Below the pieces are notes generated by a model, which searched no databases, was not told the DNA's origin, and was given only the letters and a program-made list of their open reading frames with translations. Below, piece by piece: positions 48,501-64,000 of a DNA stretch of 64,000 bases. How positions within the stretch are numbered: position 1 is the first letter of the stretch; every line of letters begins with the position of its first letter. A program made the position numbers and the translations under genes. Source of the DNA: Ectocarpus siliculosus (lineage: Eukaryota; Sar; Phaeophyceae; Ectocarpales; Ectocarpaceae); contig FN649728.1 in NCBI GenBank assembly GCA_000310025.1, positions 3,145,130 to 3,209,129 of the forward strand, in the 5' to 3' direction.

Positions 48501-51025
48501 TCCGTCGGGGTCGTCGTTGAACACGTCACCCTTTTTCTTCTCTCCGTCACGATCTGGACCGTCAGCTGCTCCGTGGCCGCCGTCTTGACCCCCGGATGTC
48601 CCCCCACTGCCCCCGCCGCGCCGGCCCATGCCGGACGCGGCGAGAGCGAGCTCCACCTCGCGCCTCTCCCCCTTGCTCCTCTCGCGCTCCATCTCCACGT
48701 GGGCGTCCCTCACCACAGTCTTAAGGGTGCGCAACGTCAGAACATCATGGGCAAGCGGTATTCCTTTTTGCACGACGTACAACGAAGAGAGAAGGCCACG
48801 AGCAATGTCTTTGTTGGCATCTGTTTCATGCTTAATCGTGCCTACAGATGCTAGACGCAGGCGAAGGGCTTCTGCCCGGGCAATATAGTCCTGTGCACTC
48901 TCCGACTCTTTCATCTCCAACTCCTTCCAGCCCTGCTCCAACCTAGACTTTTCTGACTGCTTCTTCTCTTGATAGAACTCGGTCACTATTTTCCAGCCTT
49001 TTTGTGGACTCTCACACGCCAGAATCAAACTCTGAATCGGGGGGTACAAGACCTTGCTGATGAGAATATTCCATAGTTTGAAAGACTTGTCTACCACATT
49101 ATTGCCAAAAAGTCTCCGAAGCTCTGCTACATTCACACCCCTCTTTCCAACCTTGACCTCAGCCTCCAGTTCCAACGCATCATGCACACCCTCCTCCGGA
49201 AAATATGAAATCATCTTACCACGAAAAATATCAAACATAATATACAAGTCCTTCTCCTTCTTCACGCTACCAAGCCAAGGTTCTATTTCTGAGCCAGGAT
49301 TGACACGTAACGTGCCTGAGCGGGCAAAGCCCTGTTGTTGAGCGATGGCCTCAGCTGTCGCCTTAGCCGCTTGCGCCACGATGTGTGCGACGCTGCTGGG
49401 GTCGTTGAATGTGGCTGGTGTACCCTGGCTGGAGGGTGATGGTTGGTTACCAGTAGGTGGGACTGGGTTGCCCGCTGGAGTGGCTGGGTTGTCGGCTGGT
49501 GGTTGGGCAATGATGACTTCACCCTCGTTGATCCTGTTGGCTTCGAGTTCGGCTTGCACTCGTTGCTGGACGATTTCCTCCACTTTTTGTTGTAGCTCTT
49601 CCCCGCTGAGGGCGGAGAGGTCGATGTCCTCCATGATGTTTGGTGTTGTGGGAGTCTACCGATTGCGCGTGACTACACAACCCCCGGAAGGCTACGCCCG
49701 CGCGCAGATACCGTGATATCGCACTACTAGTGTGAAAGGTAAACTACGCTGGGGTGCAGCAAGCCCGTGCTGGGCGTTACTTGGGGCACTGGGTAGTCGG
49801 CCGTGTTAGGCCGAGAGAGAGAGATTGAGGTGGCGTTGGAGTAAGCGTTGGAGAAGGAAACTTGATTGGAGAGAGCGACGGCGGTAGCGGTGGAGAGAGA
49901 GGAAGTGAGCTGCACGCACGCAAGCCTTATCACATCCGCCACGCCAAAAGGGTCCCCGTGACTGCACCGGTGGTACCCCACAACACACGAAATTCCCAAC
50001 ACGTATCCCCCTGGGATCCTCACGACCAGATACTGCTGCGAGTATATCTAACAGTCGGCGTCGCTTGTGCATCTTGAGAGCACCTCTGGCACCAATTCCG
50101 TTTGGTGTGTCGCGCGGTGGTAGCGCGATTGAGAGACAATGTACCGAAGGCGTCCGACACCGGTGCTGATGTTGCACTGGTAAAACCCGCTCCCGAGATC
50201 TAGAGAAGGGCCGCAATGCCCCAAGCTCTTTGCAAGACAAGGGCCTACAAAAACTCCTGAAACAGGTTTTTCGCGTATTTCACGACCGATCCCTGAACCT
50301 CAGTGCAAGCAAAAGAGACCCTACGTCCTTGCAGCGCCTAAGACGTCCTGATCGCCAAAATTCCACGATTTCCGTCCGCATGCTCCAATGGAGCGGCGTG
50401 GGCACAGCGCGCACTCGGCGTTGTTATCGACACGAAGGATGGGAGCACGAGACAATCCATGAGTCCGAAACAATTTTGCTTACTCGGGTTGACGGCCGTG
50501 CCAGCCGCAATCATGATAACCTTGCGGTGGGCGGGTCGTGGGGCAAGTTTCTCGATGAGAAATGGTACTTGCAGCTGGACGGTCGGGTTGTCCGCATCCT
50601 GAACAAGGATTGCAGCCGACGGAAAAAGTTAGTGGATCATGATGTGAGATAGCATTATTCATATGACAGGTGCACAATATAAAGAAATACACTTTTCGAC
50701 ACATTTTCGCGTACACTCATGTTATCTACAACAGGCTGATTCGATGACAGTCAAACTTGTGGCGCATCTTCATCGTTGCCATGTATCAAGGAGAATGTGC
50801 ACTCATTACACCCGTAGTTCTGGGGTCGTTTGGCTAATACAGTTCCGAACAATCTGGCGTTTTGTGAACTACCCGAAACATCTCCCACGAAAACGGTGCA
50901 TACAGCGCGACATTGTTCGAACCTGATTAACAATGGGCTGCAATCAATTCCGCAGAGACAATCACCTCGGAGAGTTTTTCTAGTAGTTTGCTCATGGCCC
51001 CGTCGTGATACATCCTGATGTGCAT
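42589..51025 (-). CDS. FNR-like NAD(P)H oxidoreductase, four exons recognised (partial model)
   Basis: Exons in coding order: 51025-50966, 50598-50484, 42956-42920, 42664-42589; all phases match. The reading resembles ferredoxin-reductase-superfamily proteins (cytochrome b5 reductase / ferric reductase type): MHIRMYHDGAMSKLLEKL corresponds to the FAD-domain segment before the NAD domain, KVIMIAAGTAVNPMVQQ to the (A/G)GTGIxP nucleotide-binding motif, and SPLVLVWQGTTEADF to the following strand with the E-A-D element. The second Gly of the motif is Ala here. The third intron (42957-50483) contains a complete copia element; without it the intron would be about 560 bp. The upstream FAD-binding RxYS/T exon and the C-terminal exons were not found. 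Confidence 0.5.
42674..42823. repeat. Two tandem 73-bp copies
   Basis: AAAAAGGTGTCCCTGCGGCA through GTGAGAGTGCTCGT occurs twice, nearly identical, starting at about 42674 and 42747. It sits directly upstream (coding sense) of the FNR-like exon at 42664-42589 and includes its acceptor side. Confidence 0.92.
43088..43408 (-). repeat. 3' LTR of copia element
   Basis: 321 bp. Contains a short GA run and the inner inverted pair TCGGCCGTGTTAGGCCGA shared with the 5' LTR. Confidence 0.95.
43635..45044 (-). CDS. Copia reverse transcriptase and RNase H
   Basis: It continues the integrase frame after the TAG. RT signatures: AKWVFDWKADE, KSRLVARGDMQ, YAPTVSVSCARML, LYGLRQASRQWH and the catalytic VVHVDDIF. 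RNase H: SLQGYADADFASKA, LSTTEAEYVALG, FEDNQGAIQLAQNP, and C-terminal KHIDVRHHFLRE. The domain is intact by eye, so the stop and the upstream frame changes are the visible defects of this copy. Confidence 0.93.
   Translation of the reverse strand: MESAINAKWVFDWKADEFGWPTKVKSRLVARGDMQREYIDFGELYAPTVSVSCARMLAALACELNLDPCHFDIEQDFVRSELEEDVYMRLPQGCGALSGMIVKLGKSLYGLRQASRQWHAMLKRCLIALGFEQCLGDACVFRLIEDGCVVLILVVHVDDIFAVGERERCDKFGADLNKSVPVKNLGELRWYSGCFYERNKDTGRLTISQQTFTDELAAEYGVVGGKSVPVSSGVKLSDFDADEVETDFPFRELVGSLMWLATQTRPDIANAVGAVARYCASPKQVHWDAAIGILGYARRTSHLGISFQRGTVEGFSLQGYADADFASKAAGRRSVSGGIVTCGGGAVSWFSRTQKCVTLSTTEAEYVALGDVVEEVLFLRQVWRFMLPQVGMSCIPIFEDNQGAIQLAQNPISNSNSKHIDVRHHFLRELVERKEISVIHVPSPYQRADFLTKSLSNDAFESHRDFVMN
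45051..46832 (-). CDS. Copia integrase region
   Basis: The HHCC zinc-binding part (HRSLAHA...CTGCMKAKG) is followed by the catalytic core: Asp in GVHLDLCGP, Asp in FRVDNGTEW and Glu in YNGVVESAIW, giving the D,D,E triad. A Pro/Ala/Ser-rich linker with internal duplication (about 45590-45770) precedes the RT domain. The frame ends at a TAG (45051-45053) that interrupts the pol frame, which resumes in the same frame at once. Confidence 0.92.
   Translation of the reverse strand: MGAAALGPGASPFALGSTDQSVDINRFHRSLAHACEPLLRETARQRGITLTGELELCTGCMKAKGTRASVPRGPGARASKPLGGVHLDLCGPLVPSLGGNLYLFVAVNSASRWNKVYGLRRKSDPLAATKRLLADVGRYDLGRIECFRVDNGTEWTRGDFRQFCDDNGIGVEFTPPGTPKYNGVVESAIWRIMKAGMAARCSAGRVFNVDFASIPGLDQRGDRLWMESAKWAADAINQSATKANPGRCSPHEMFTGEQGPFRVLPFFQPGFMREDRRTKLDDQATLCYYLNGGDNHPSGTVKVRKASTGRVVYTNNVSWVTSAPAGEGGSAGITAAPTHPPFTPPVVSINFGPVPTPSTAATPPPAPTPSSAPATAPAPKPSIVATPPPAPTPSSAPAPAPAPPSAASTSPSATPDPAQPPPPDHAMPPLTAHAMRQLRPGKKAEGMTDPRLPSRTRSGTRHSTGLISMLDKNTLVSMLETRSAVDEERREPGGAGGGEQAGALAAVDLGAGGAGFSLAFATLLANREDIDAMLRDQRPPEQRPDLPHCQASDLRVLKSYNEAMASEHRHLWSDSMQREFYGLLEAGTFTPAK
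46715..48607 (-). CDS. Copia protease region
   Basis: After a Ser/Tyr/Gly-rich linker of low complexity, the frame contains ERWVADSGASNSFTNS (about 47655-47705), the aspartic protease active-site D-S-G-A motif of copia polyproteins, then a protease fold segment (VVVGDGRLLEVQAIGSI). It overlaps Gag by about 360 bp in another frame. Either programmed frameshifting or mutation could explain this. Confidence 0.85.
   Translation of the reverse strand: MGGHPGVKTAATEQLTVQIVTERRKRVTCSTTTPTDFAATTSPNFTPTSSVVSSSNCGTRVRQRAPRNAARAAAAAVAAVASEGVDRRRDPASPPPRPLRGRGPGGRLGRHAGGRGPAGRHSSDGRAERERAGRGPGHARPGHGRQQAYVVYYAHDDGGYYEDYGDYYDGYSYDDGHHDAGYAHYAGGGDSYSYSSGYEDSRSSDGGIHYVYYPPAGQDSSSEQPRQPPPASSSSTASSSSSTPSPGAPPSSGYLHLCTAQSVPLGKSHPEDFFGRIGVTIGVESAASASSLLSVESSEGPPGSERWVADSGASNSFTNSSQYMYDLQEIPANRKYVVVGDGRLLEVQAIGSINLSLFQEDENGEQTTMGVKLSDVSVVESLKFNLFSTHAVSLKQQILQDERGATLQNGLLFAREEKASAAYAIRLPYDPSAIVVDSAALTAFVNAPDSCSPSPSGGSAKSLVSVLRFPPAGSASVVPSSESVTPAGPTSVVPSTDSVTPTGPTSVVPASVSVPPAGSAGVVPSSASEFVCVGTFPGMDLGDTSVLTDEQLMDGYDDTPYQEFFPAFIPETDAARVAAVLDGILMVVLILTWVRPRLALVRLPLLLVQPISPWTSTASTVPSHTLVNRF
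48243..49634 (-). CDS. Copia Gag with variant zinc knuckle
   Basis: 463 codons, starting about 100 bp inside the 5' LTR. The N-terminal coiled coil (EELQQKVEEIVQQRVQAELE) is followed by a Pro/Asn-rich linker and a capsid-like domain (WNILISKVLYPPIQSLIL). Near 48470-48510 lies CRYHQSELHTNEQC, spaced C-x2-H-x4-H-x4-C, a zinc knuckle in which the second Cys is His. The Gly/Arg-rich tail overlaps the next frame. Confidence 0.88.
   Translation of the reverse strand: MEDIDLSALSGEELQQKVEEIVQQRVQAELEANRINEGEVIIAQPPADNPATPAGNPVPPTGNQPSPSSQGTPATFNDPSSVAHIVAQAAKATAEAIAQQQGFARSGTLRVNPGSEIEPWLGSVKKEKDLYIMFDIFRGKMISYFPEEGVHDALELEAEVKVGKRGVNVAELRRLFGNNVVDKSFKLWNILISKVLYPPIQSLILACESPQKGWKIVTEFYQEKKQSEKSRLEQGWKELEMKESESAQDYIARAEALRLRLASVGTIKHETDANKDIARGLLSSLYVVQKGIPLAHDVLTLRTLKTVVRDAHVEMERERSKGERREVELALAASGMGRRGGGSGGTSGGQDGGHGAADGPDRDGEKKKGDVFNDDPDGFCRYHQSELHTNEQCRFQQQLRHARSTEGAEERRSGGGSRGSGGSQRGGRPPPGPGITPPATSSWTWAWWSSGASRGGSWARGTP
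49733..50053 (-). repeat. 5' LTR of copia element
   Basis: 321 bp. The minus-strand sequence after it (CACTAGTAGTGCGATATCAC) does not contain the TGGTATCAGAGC primer site common in plant copia elements. Confidence 0.95.
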
Positions 51026-51651
51026 CTCGATTCACAGTATGCCCTCCGTGGTCTCCTCCGCCGGCACAATCTTCACCGAAAGGAGAAGACCACAACGAGT
51101 GAGTGTAAAACACTATTAGCTGTGGTGCCGATGCCGGACTTCAACGAGTCGAGGGATTTATCGGCATACATTTGGTGGCTTGGCCGGTGCCAAGAGGCTG
51201 GCTTATCGCTTGCCCGATTGTTTGTGCAACAAACCTCGGGTCCAGGTCTGTCTACCGAATGAGCCGAAGAGCGAGCTTCTTCGTGTCACACCTAGTAAAT
51301 ACGAATCTTGCCTTTCGACTGTGCTTACCTTCGGGTGCTTGGCAGAGCCCCTGCTCCAAGCCACCCTTCCGCCCGGTGCGTGGGGTTCGGCGACGCCCAG
51401 CAACCTCACAGCAAAGGCATTATACGCCCGCTGAATGATGCCCTGTTGCGGAGACGCAAACGACGTCAAGAGCAACGGCTCGGTGAGGCACTTACGCTCG
51501 CTCAACGACAAAGCCGCTGACAAGGCTAAGCACGCATGCTCGATTGGGCAGTGGCCTTGGGCCGAAGAAGGAAAGCTTCTACATAGCTCGTACAAACGAT
51601 TCAAAGACGATTCTTCCAACCGAGGTTTGGCTGCTTTACGGTGTATCTGAT

Positions 51652-51915
51652 GACGGAATACAGTGAATCTGCTCAGGGAATACAGTGAAAAGTACAAGGA
51701 ATACGGTGTATCGGACAAGGGAATACAGTGATCCTGACCAGGGAAGACAGTGTAGTTGATCAGGGAATAAAGGGAAACGAGAGAGGGAATACGGTGTATC
51801 TGATGAGGAAATACAGTCCATCTGCTCAGGGAATACAGTGTTTCGTGTCTGATCAGCAAATACAGTACATATGATGAGGGAGTACAGTGAATCTGTCAGG
51901 ATATACAGTGTAAAT
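51652..51915. repeat. Minisatellite with GGGAATACAGTG core
   Basis: About eleven degenerate units of 20-30 bp combining GGAATACAGTG with TATCTGATCAGG-like spacers. Confidence 0.9.
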
Positions 51916-51985
51916 ACATCATTCCCTAGAGCACCGCACCGTCGGAACACGACGCCAAGAGGCGGCCACGTAAGCAAAGAGGAGG

Positions 51986-52125
51986 GCCCACAATGGAGGT
52001 GGGGTGCCCGTTAGTCGGGAGGGGCGCTCGTTGTGGGGGGAGGAGTGCCCGTTAGCCCTAAGAGGGTGCCCGTTGTAGGGGGGCAAGTGCCCGTTAGCCC
52101 GGGGGGGTGCCCGTTTGAGAAAAAT
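51986..52125. repeat. GTGCCCGTTAG minisatellite
   Basis: Six to seven units of GTGCCCGTT(AGCCC/GTAGG) separated by G-rich spacers. It is G-rich on the + strand. Confidence 0.88.
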
Positions 52126-52139
52126 CACCCATATCCAGG

Positions 52140-53110
52140 GGGTGCCCCTGTCCTGCCACAAGTCGTCGTACGACAAACAGCGCCCTGTAGAGAGAGTTGG
52201 ACTGGCGGAGCAGATAAGCTTGCCTGCTCCCCACCAGGCCCTTGCGCCACTGAGCCCCCGTGGGTGGGCGTTTTTCTGCATCCACCGGTCTGATTGGGGT
52301 GCCGGGCGACTTGTACGATAGCTGTGAGCCGTCCCAACACAATGAAAGTATTCGTAGAGCAAACATCGCCCTGTAGATAGAGTTTGGCCTGGTGGAGCAG
52401 ATAAGCTAAACTGCTCCACCGGACTGTTGAGCCGTTGAGCCCCCGTGGGTGGGGGTTTCTCAGCACCAACTGGTCCGATCGGGGTGTCCGATGGCTTGAA
52501 TGAGAGCTGTGCGCCGTGCCGACACAATGCAAGCCTTGGTAGGGCACACAGCACCCTTTCTTGTAGAGTATGGCCTGGTGGAGCCGTGAAGCTTATCTGC
52601 TCCACCGGGCCCTTGAGCCACTGAGCCCCCGAGGGTGGGCGATTCTCTGCACCCATTGGTCCGATCGGGGTGCACAATGGCTTGAATGATAGCTGTGCAC
52701 GGTGCGGCAGAGTCAGGCGTGGTGCAGCTATGTGACGGGACGTATAGCGGGACAATCGACATTGAACTCCCCCCTATAGTAGATGCTTCGGAACCCCCTC
52801 TGTTGGCCATCTCTCTGCGGAAACATATCGGATGGGAGTGTCCGATAGCTTGGAAGAATAACATGGACCGCGCCGACGCGATGCAAGAGGTTTGAGGCCA
52901 ATTAGAGCTGTGCGGACGGAGGTTCGAGACGATTACTGCTTCCTGACATGCTGCGGAACCCCCTTTTTCAGCATATCTCTGCAGCCACCGGTCGGATTTA
53001 GCTTCTAGGTAGCATTGCAAACAGTTGTAGTCCATACCTATACGATGCCATTGGTTTGAGGTCAATTGGAGCTCTGTGGGTGGAGATCTGCCTGGTGGAG
53101 CAAATAAGAG
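52140..53110. repeat. Tandem ~186-bp repeats
   Basis: Units share CGCCCTGTAGAGAGAGTTGG, GGTGGAGCAGATAAGCT, CTGAGCCCCCGTGGGTGGG, GGTCCGATCGGGGTG and GAATGAGAGCTGTGC. Starts near 52179, 52366 and 52550 give 184-187 bp spacing. Two or three more units to about 53100 are strongly diverged. Confidence 0.88.
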
Positions 53111-54530
53111 GTTTTTCCACCGGTGGAGCAAACACTGTTGCTTTGCCAATATATTTTCGTTTATACGAAGTACCTTTTTTTTTAGTTAGCCTCTGTGACC
53201 ACGGGAATCGACCGTGTCACAAGTTAAACTACTGTAGTTTGGACAGAAGAGGTACTGGGTAGAGAGAACGGAACGGTTTTATGACAACATCAACAACATT
53301 ATGTAGTAGGAACAAATTCTCGACCAAGTTCAGAAAAATTGTAATAATGTTGGCGAATAGAACGTGGAACACAGACTCTTCGGTATCTTCGGTGGCAATA
53401 CAGCGGTATTTTTGTGTGGTCAACTTGGGGTGGATGTGACTGCCACAGGTAGGTGCTTCATGCTACCGGTTCAAGCGATGTAGGCATTGATACCATCATC
53501 ATGTTTGTCGCATGGAAAAAAAGTGCGCGGATGAACGTGTAGCCGTTCGTTGTTTTTGGGGAAGATAGAGTACCATTGAAGGCGACAAGCGGCCGTTGAC
53601 CGCAACTAACTCAAGAAGCAAGCCTTCCAGAGAGCCCTCTCGAGGGTGCGAATGGTACGACACGACGAGCACCGCCTGCTCTAGCTGATACCTACCACAT
53701 GCGGATGGTGTACGCTCTAGTCAACAGCTTTCTTCGAAACCTACACCAATCCTGAACACCACTCCTCGTTTTCCTCTTTCGGTTGCGTTTGCTCCGATTA
53801 GGTACCTGTGCTGCGGGCCCCCGACGCGCCGACGCGCGCTGAAGAAATGTTCCGACACGGAACAGGGAACAAAGGGAGTTAGTTGCCTGTTACCTGATTC
53901 TTGCTTGGTAAACTTCATTAGTCATTTGCGCCAATAAGAATACATGAACTGGGTTGATGGAATCCACCAATCGATGTCTGTCTCTGTTGGGCGCTGCTCT
54001 TTAGTGTATCATCTCCGGGCGGAGGAAATCGGGAGGTCAATCACAATTTCGGGAAATGTGATGTTTTCGTATATATGCATGCATAGAATCTTCACAACGA
54101 ACATTCAGACTCATTGAAAGAGTCCGAATGAATTCGGAGAAAATATCTCGATCGATCGAACGACCCAAAAACCGCGGAAATTAGCGAAGAATCGTATTTT
54201 TGGGGTGTAATCACGGCTACAGTAGAACAAGCAGAAAAAGGGACCGCTTTTCTTGTCACTGTTCTGTGTATTCTTCGGGTTCTCTCGATGAAACTTATTT
54301 GCGGTCCGTTTAGAACAGCCCGAAAATAATACGGGTTTAGGGATTCGTCGTCAGTAGTAACGTAACTAATTTCCATGGCATTGTTTTCTGGACACACAAG
54401 CCAGCGATCACAATGTTGACTAAGCTTTGGTATTTCCCCAAAAATAATTTCACTAGAGTATTCGTCAGAATCCGATCACTACAGTTCAGCGCTGTTGATG
54501 ACATTGCCGTGAAATGAAGGGGTATCGTTC
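53111..54530. other. Region without a supported gene
   Basis: Only short open frames without recognisable motifs. No RNA gene was seen. Confidence 0.5.
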
Positions 54531-54539
54531 ATTAAGGAT

Positions 54540-55250
54540 GACCCATACGAGCGTGTTGATCGCCGTTGATCACCGCGATCACTGCCGCTCGATATTGGTG
54601 ACGGTCGATATGATTCACTACCGATCATCGTTCACTTCGTTTAGTTTGAGTTGCCATGCGCTCCCCTCCCATAATGAATGAATACTCGTTGCTTATGGTA
54701 ATCAGCATTCGATCACATCATCTTACCGATCAACATTGATGCGATTACCGCCACGCGAGCATGAACATACACGGACGATGAAAAAGGTTGTTTGGGGGTG
54801 GTCACCGATGGCCCATAAGATGATCGGTATTTATCACCACCGCTCAGCATTCACTGTTGTGCTTGTCATGCGCTCCCCGCCAATGAATACCCACGTCGGT
54901 TTGATGATTATTGGATCCCATTACTAACGATAAACGTTGATGCTATTTATTTCCGTCGTGTCAGCATCATACAGGATGATAACTAACTGCTGATCTTGTG
55001 ATCACGACGTGATTACGGCCGCTCGAAAACAATGATCGCTATTTTGTCACCACCAGTCAGCACAGGCTGTGCCTTGTAACGTTTTCCGCGTGCGTTCGCC
55101 TTAGTGTGTGCCATGTGCTTCTGTCCTATGAATACTCTCGCCGCTTTTCACGACCATTCGATCACATCATCACTACCGATCATCGTTGATGCTTTCCCGA
55201 CAAACGAGTGTGAACATTGACGGACGATAAACATCCGGAAGGTAGGGTGA
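54540..55250. repeat. Degenerate ~215-245-bp tandem repeats
   Basis: Three units, marked by CATGCGCTCCCC...ATGAATAC at about 54655, 54868 and 55113, and by ATTCGATCACATCATC...TTGATGC at about 54708, 54909 and 55149. GATCA-rich. Confidence 0.75.
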
Positions 55251-55812
55251 GGAATAATCACTGCCTACCAACGTCCATCACTCCTTTGACACGGGAAGTA
55301 GAAGCACAGCCGGTAGTGACATGCTCACCGCAGCGGCAGCTTGGGAAACAAGGGAAATCATTCTGTGCCTACGATCAAACGGCGTCAAGGGCCACCCCGA
55401 GGTAGACTAAATCAAGCAACAGACAGTTGCATCTCCTCATGATGTCGCGTACCATTAGGAACGAGGTATTGGAAGCAACGTTCGCCACAATCAAACCAGA
55501 CTAACGGCGAGGTAACCTACCTTCCGTGGCACGGAGCCTGGCTGCGCTCAAACGTTGATTGGGTCAACGCTCGCCGGGGTAATCCTGGTACAACGGCGTG
55601 GGTATTACCAGTTGGATCGGCCCTATGGAACTGGAACTATTCCTCAACTCGAGATATGGTCGTCGCAGCGTAAGTTGATGGTGTACGAAGAGAAGAGAAG
55701 CTTAACTGCCGCAACGGAATATTTTTTCATGTGATGATCAAAATGTGTCCTGACCTTCTTGGAGCGAACGAACATTCTGCTATTTGCCCGATCTGGTACT
55801 CGGAAGATGTTA

Positions 55813-55872
55813 CGTTATCTCTATGTACCACTCTGCAAGCTCCGTTATCTCTATGTACCACTCTGCAAGCTC
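55813..55872. repeat. Perfect 30-bp tandem duplication
   Basis: CGTTATCTCTATGTACCACT plus CTGCAAGCTC occurs twice without a mismatch. Confidence 0.95.
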
Positions 55873-56200
55873 CTTTGACAGCCAAACTAGTATCTTGTCT
55901 ACAGCTTATGTAATCCCCTGAACAGCCCCGAGCCCGTCCAGGTGTTTCGTCGACCAAGGTCATCGGGGACAACCTCAACCAGCCCAAGCCAGCACGGCTT
56001 GGCACTCGAAATGAGCCCTAATCGTACATTCACGCCAATGTTACAGGCTGATATGCAAGAAAGGTAATCGCACACGCCCCTGGCGGAGTCGCCGCCGTAT
56101 CGACCTTGGTGTCGAGAGGCGAAACCCGTTGTAATCGCACAGGTGGCGCCAAGGGTGTCCTAGGCACCCCCGATAGGAGAAGGAAACGTCGACATGCTCG

Positions 56201-63230
<7,030 letters not shown>

Positions 63231-63848
63231 CTAATGTAAATTGTCCAATAATACGTGCATGTATTGGGGCACGGGCGGTTTTCCGTTTTGTTTCTCTTGA
63301 ATTTATTGTGTACGAAAGGCAAACCATAGTATGCATACGACAGCCCTCCTTCTCGCTTTATGCATTGTAGGAAGGTCGCAGTCAGCTCCGAATGCATTCT
63401 TGCGGTGTACCTTTTTTGACGATATCCTTGGTTCCGAGAGAACGTGTTAGCGCAACACGGAGGAAGCAGGGGAGGGGGTGCTCTTGAATATTACCAGAAA
63501 GAGGGGAAAAATAAGGGAGCATTGGCCAAAATCGGGTACACCAGGTCCAAACACGGCCATCATCGGGCACCCCTACAAGACGCTGCTGGAAGCGACCGCA
63601 TGACACCCTCTGGTGGTCGATGCCCGCCCCTACCCGACCTTGACCGTCTTTCCACCGGGTGCACCCGATCTTGGCTACTCGCCCTCCGCAGGGGTACACG
63701 GTTTTTCTTTCCCCTGCCCGAAAATGGCTGGGCTGTTGGATCAGAACCCATGCACACAAGCACACGTCTGCAAAGCAATGCCCTACCCTCGAATTCGGAC
63801 GTTCCGACGGCGGATGGGGGCGGACCCACCGCCGGCGGTGGCACTAAA
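63231..63848. other. KatG upstream region without a supported gene
   Basis: It should contain the KatG first intron, and possibly the first exon and promoter. No Met-initiated exon with a phase-0 donor and signal or transit peptide could be identified. The reverse complement of CTAATGTAAA at 63231-63240 serves as acceptor for the first modelled exon. Confidence 0.4.
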
Positions 63849-63910
63849 TCGGTAAAATTAGACCATCCGACGAGTCAGCGCTGACTAGTCGGATGGTCTA
63901 ATTTGACCGA
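63849..63910. repeat. Near-perfect 62-bp palindrome
   Basis: Centre between 63879 and 63880. The arms pair over about 31 bp with two mismatches, core CCATCCGAC(G/T)AGTCAGC. There is no spacer, so it could form a cruciform. No T run or gene lies beside it. Confidence 0.93.
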
Positions 63911-64000
63911 CTAGCACTCTCGCTTGGGGAAAACGGCAGGCGGTCGGTGCAAATGATTGAGAAGAGCTGGATGATACCGCACTCACTCACGAGATTCGAC

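Larger units (their letters stand above)
43088..50053 (-). mobile_element. Nearly complete Ty1/copia LTR retrotransposon
   Basis: LTRs of 321 bp at 43088-43408 and 49733-50053, TG...CA ended, with target duplication GTCGG at 43083-43087 and 50054-50058. I count five differences between the LTRs, all transitions. A GCAGGGGGGA polypurine tract precedes the 3' LTR on the minus strand. Gag, protease, integrase and RT-RNase H are all present in copia order but spread over four frames with two frame changes and one in-frame stop, so this copy is likely inactive. It sits in an intron of the FNR-like gene in the same orientation. Confidence 0.96.

Noticed and set aside
53229-53423. Hydrophobic minus-strand frame
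   Set aside because: Short, no splice sites of matching phase and no family resemblance.

Overview
The window looks like nuclear DNA of an intron-rich stramenopile, most likely a brown alga. This is an inference from short exons in long introns, GA/CT and CTG/TTG microsatellites inside introns, plant-like APC6 and DUF599 homologues, a eukaryotic catalase-peroxidase and Ty1/copia elements. No species is claimed. I rebuilt the gene models by hand from acceptor/donor pairs, reading phase and family conservation.

Layout. 1-8247 (-): ten exons of the anaphase-promoting complex subunit CDC16/APC6, with its 3' end beyond base 1. 8248-10852: a head-to-head region holding a dispersed repeat and a low-complexity minus-strand ORF. 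10853-18209 (+): a complete eight-exon L-2-hydroxyglutarate dehydrogenase gene with an assembly gap in intron 2. 18483-21083: an internally deleted Ty1/copia element with identical LTRs and a 5-bp target duplication. 21943-22013: tRNA-Gly(GCC). 24805-28496 (-): a complete six-exon DUF599 membrane protein. 31293-31751 (-): a small disordered protein ORF. About 32.1-35.7 kb: a degenerate array of roughly 125-bp units. 36801-40263: a non-autonomous LTR element inserted in a CTG repeat. 42589-51025 (-): an incompletely modelled FNR-like oxidoreductase, one intron of which holds a nearly complete Ty1/copia element (43088-50053). About 51.6-55.9 kb: minisatellites and tandem repeats. 56201-63230 (-): catalase-peroxidase KatG, twelve exons, 5' end not found.

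The host genes do not form a pathway: cell cycle (CDC16), 2-hydroxyglutarate repair (L2HGDH), peroxide removal (KatG), and two membrane or redox proteins. The most unusual signal is splicing. Of 33 donor sites I could place by phase, five are best explained by GC rather than GT (one in L2HGDH, two in DUF599, two in KatG). A cluster of small GC-rich hairpins in a KatG intron and a CTG-embedded LTR insertion are also notable.
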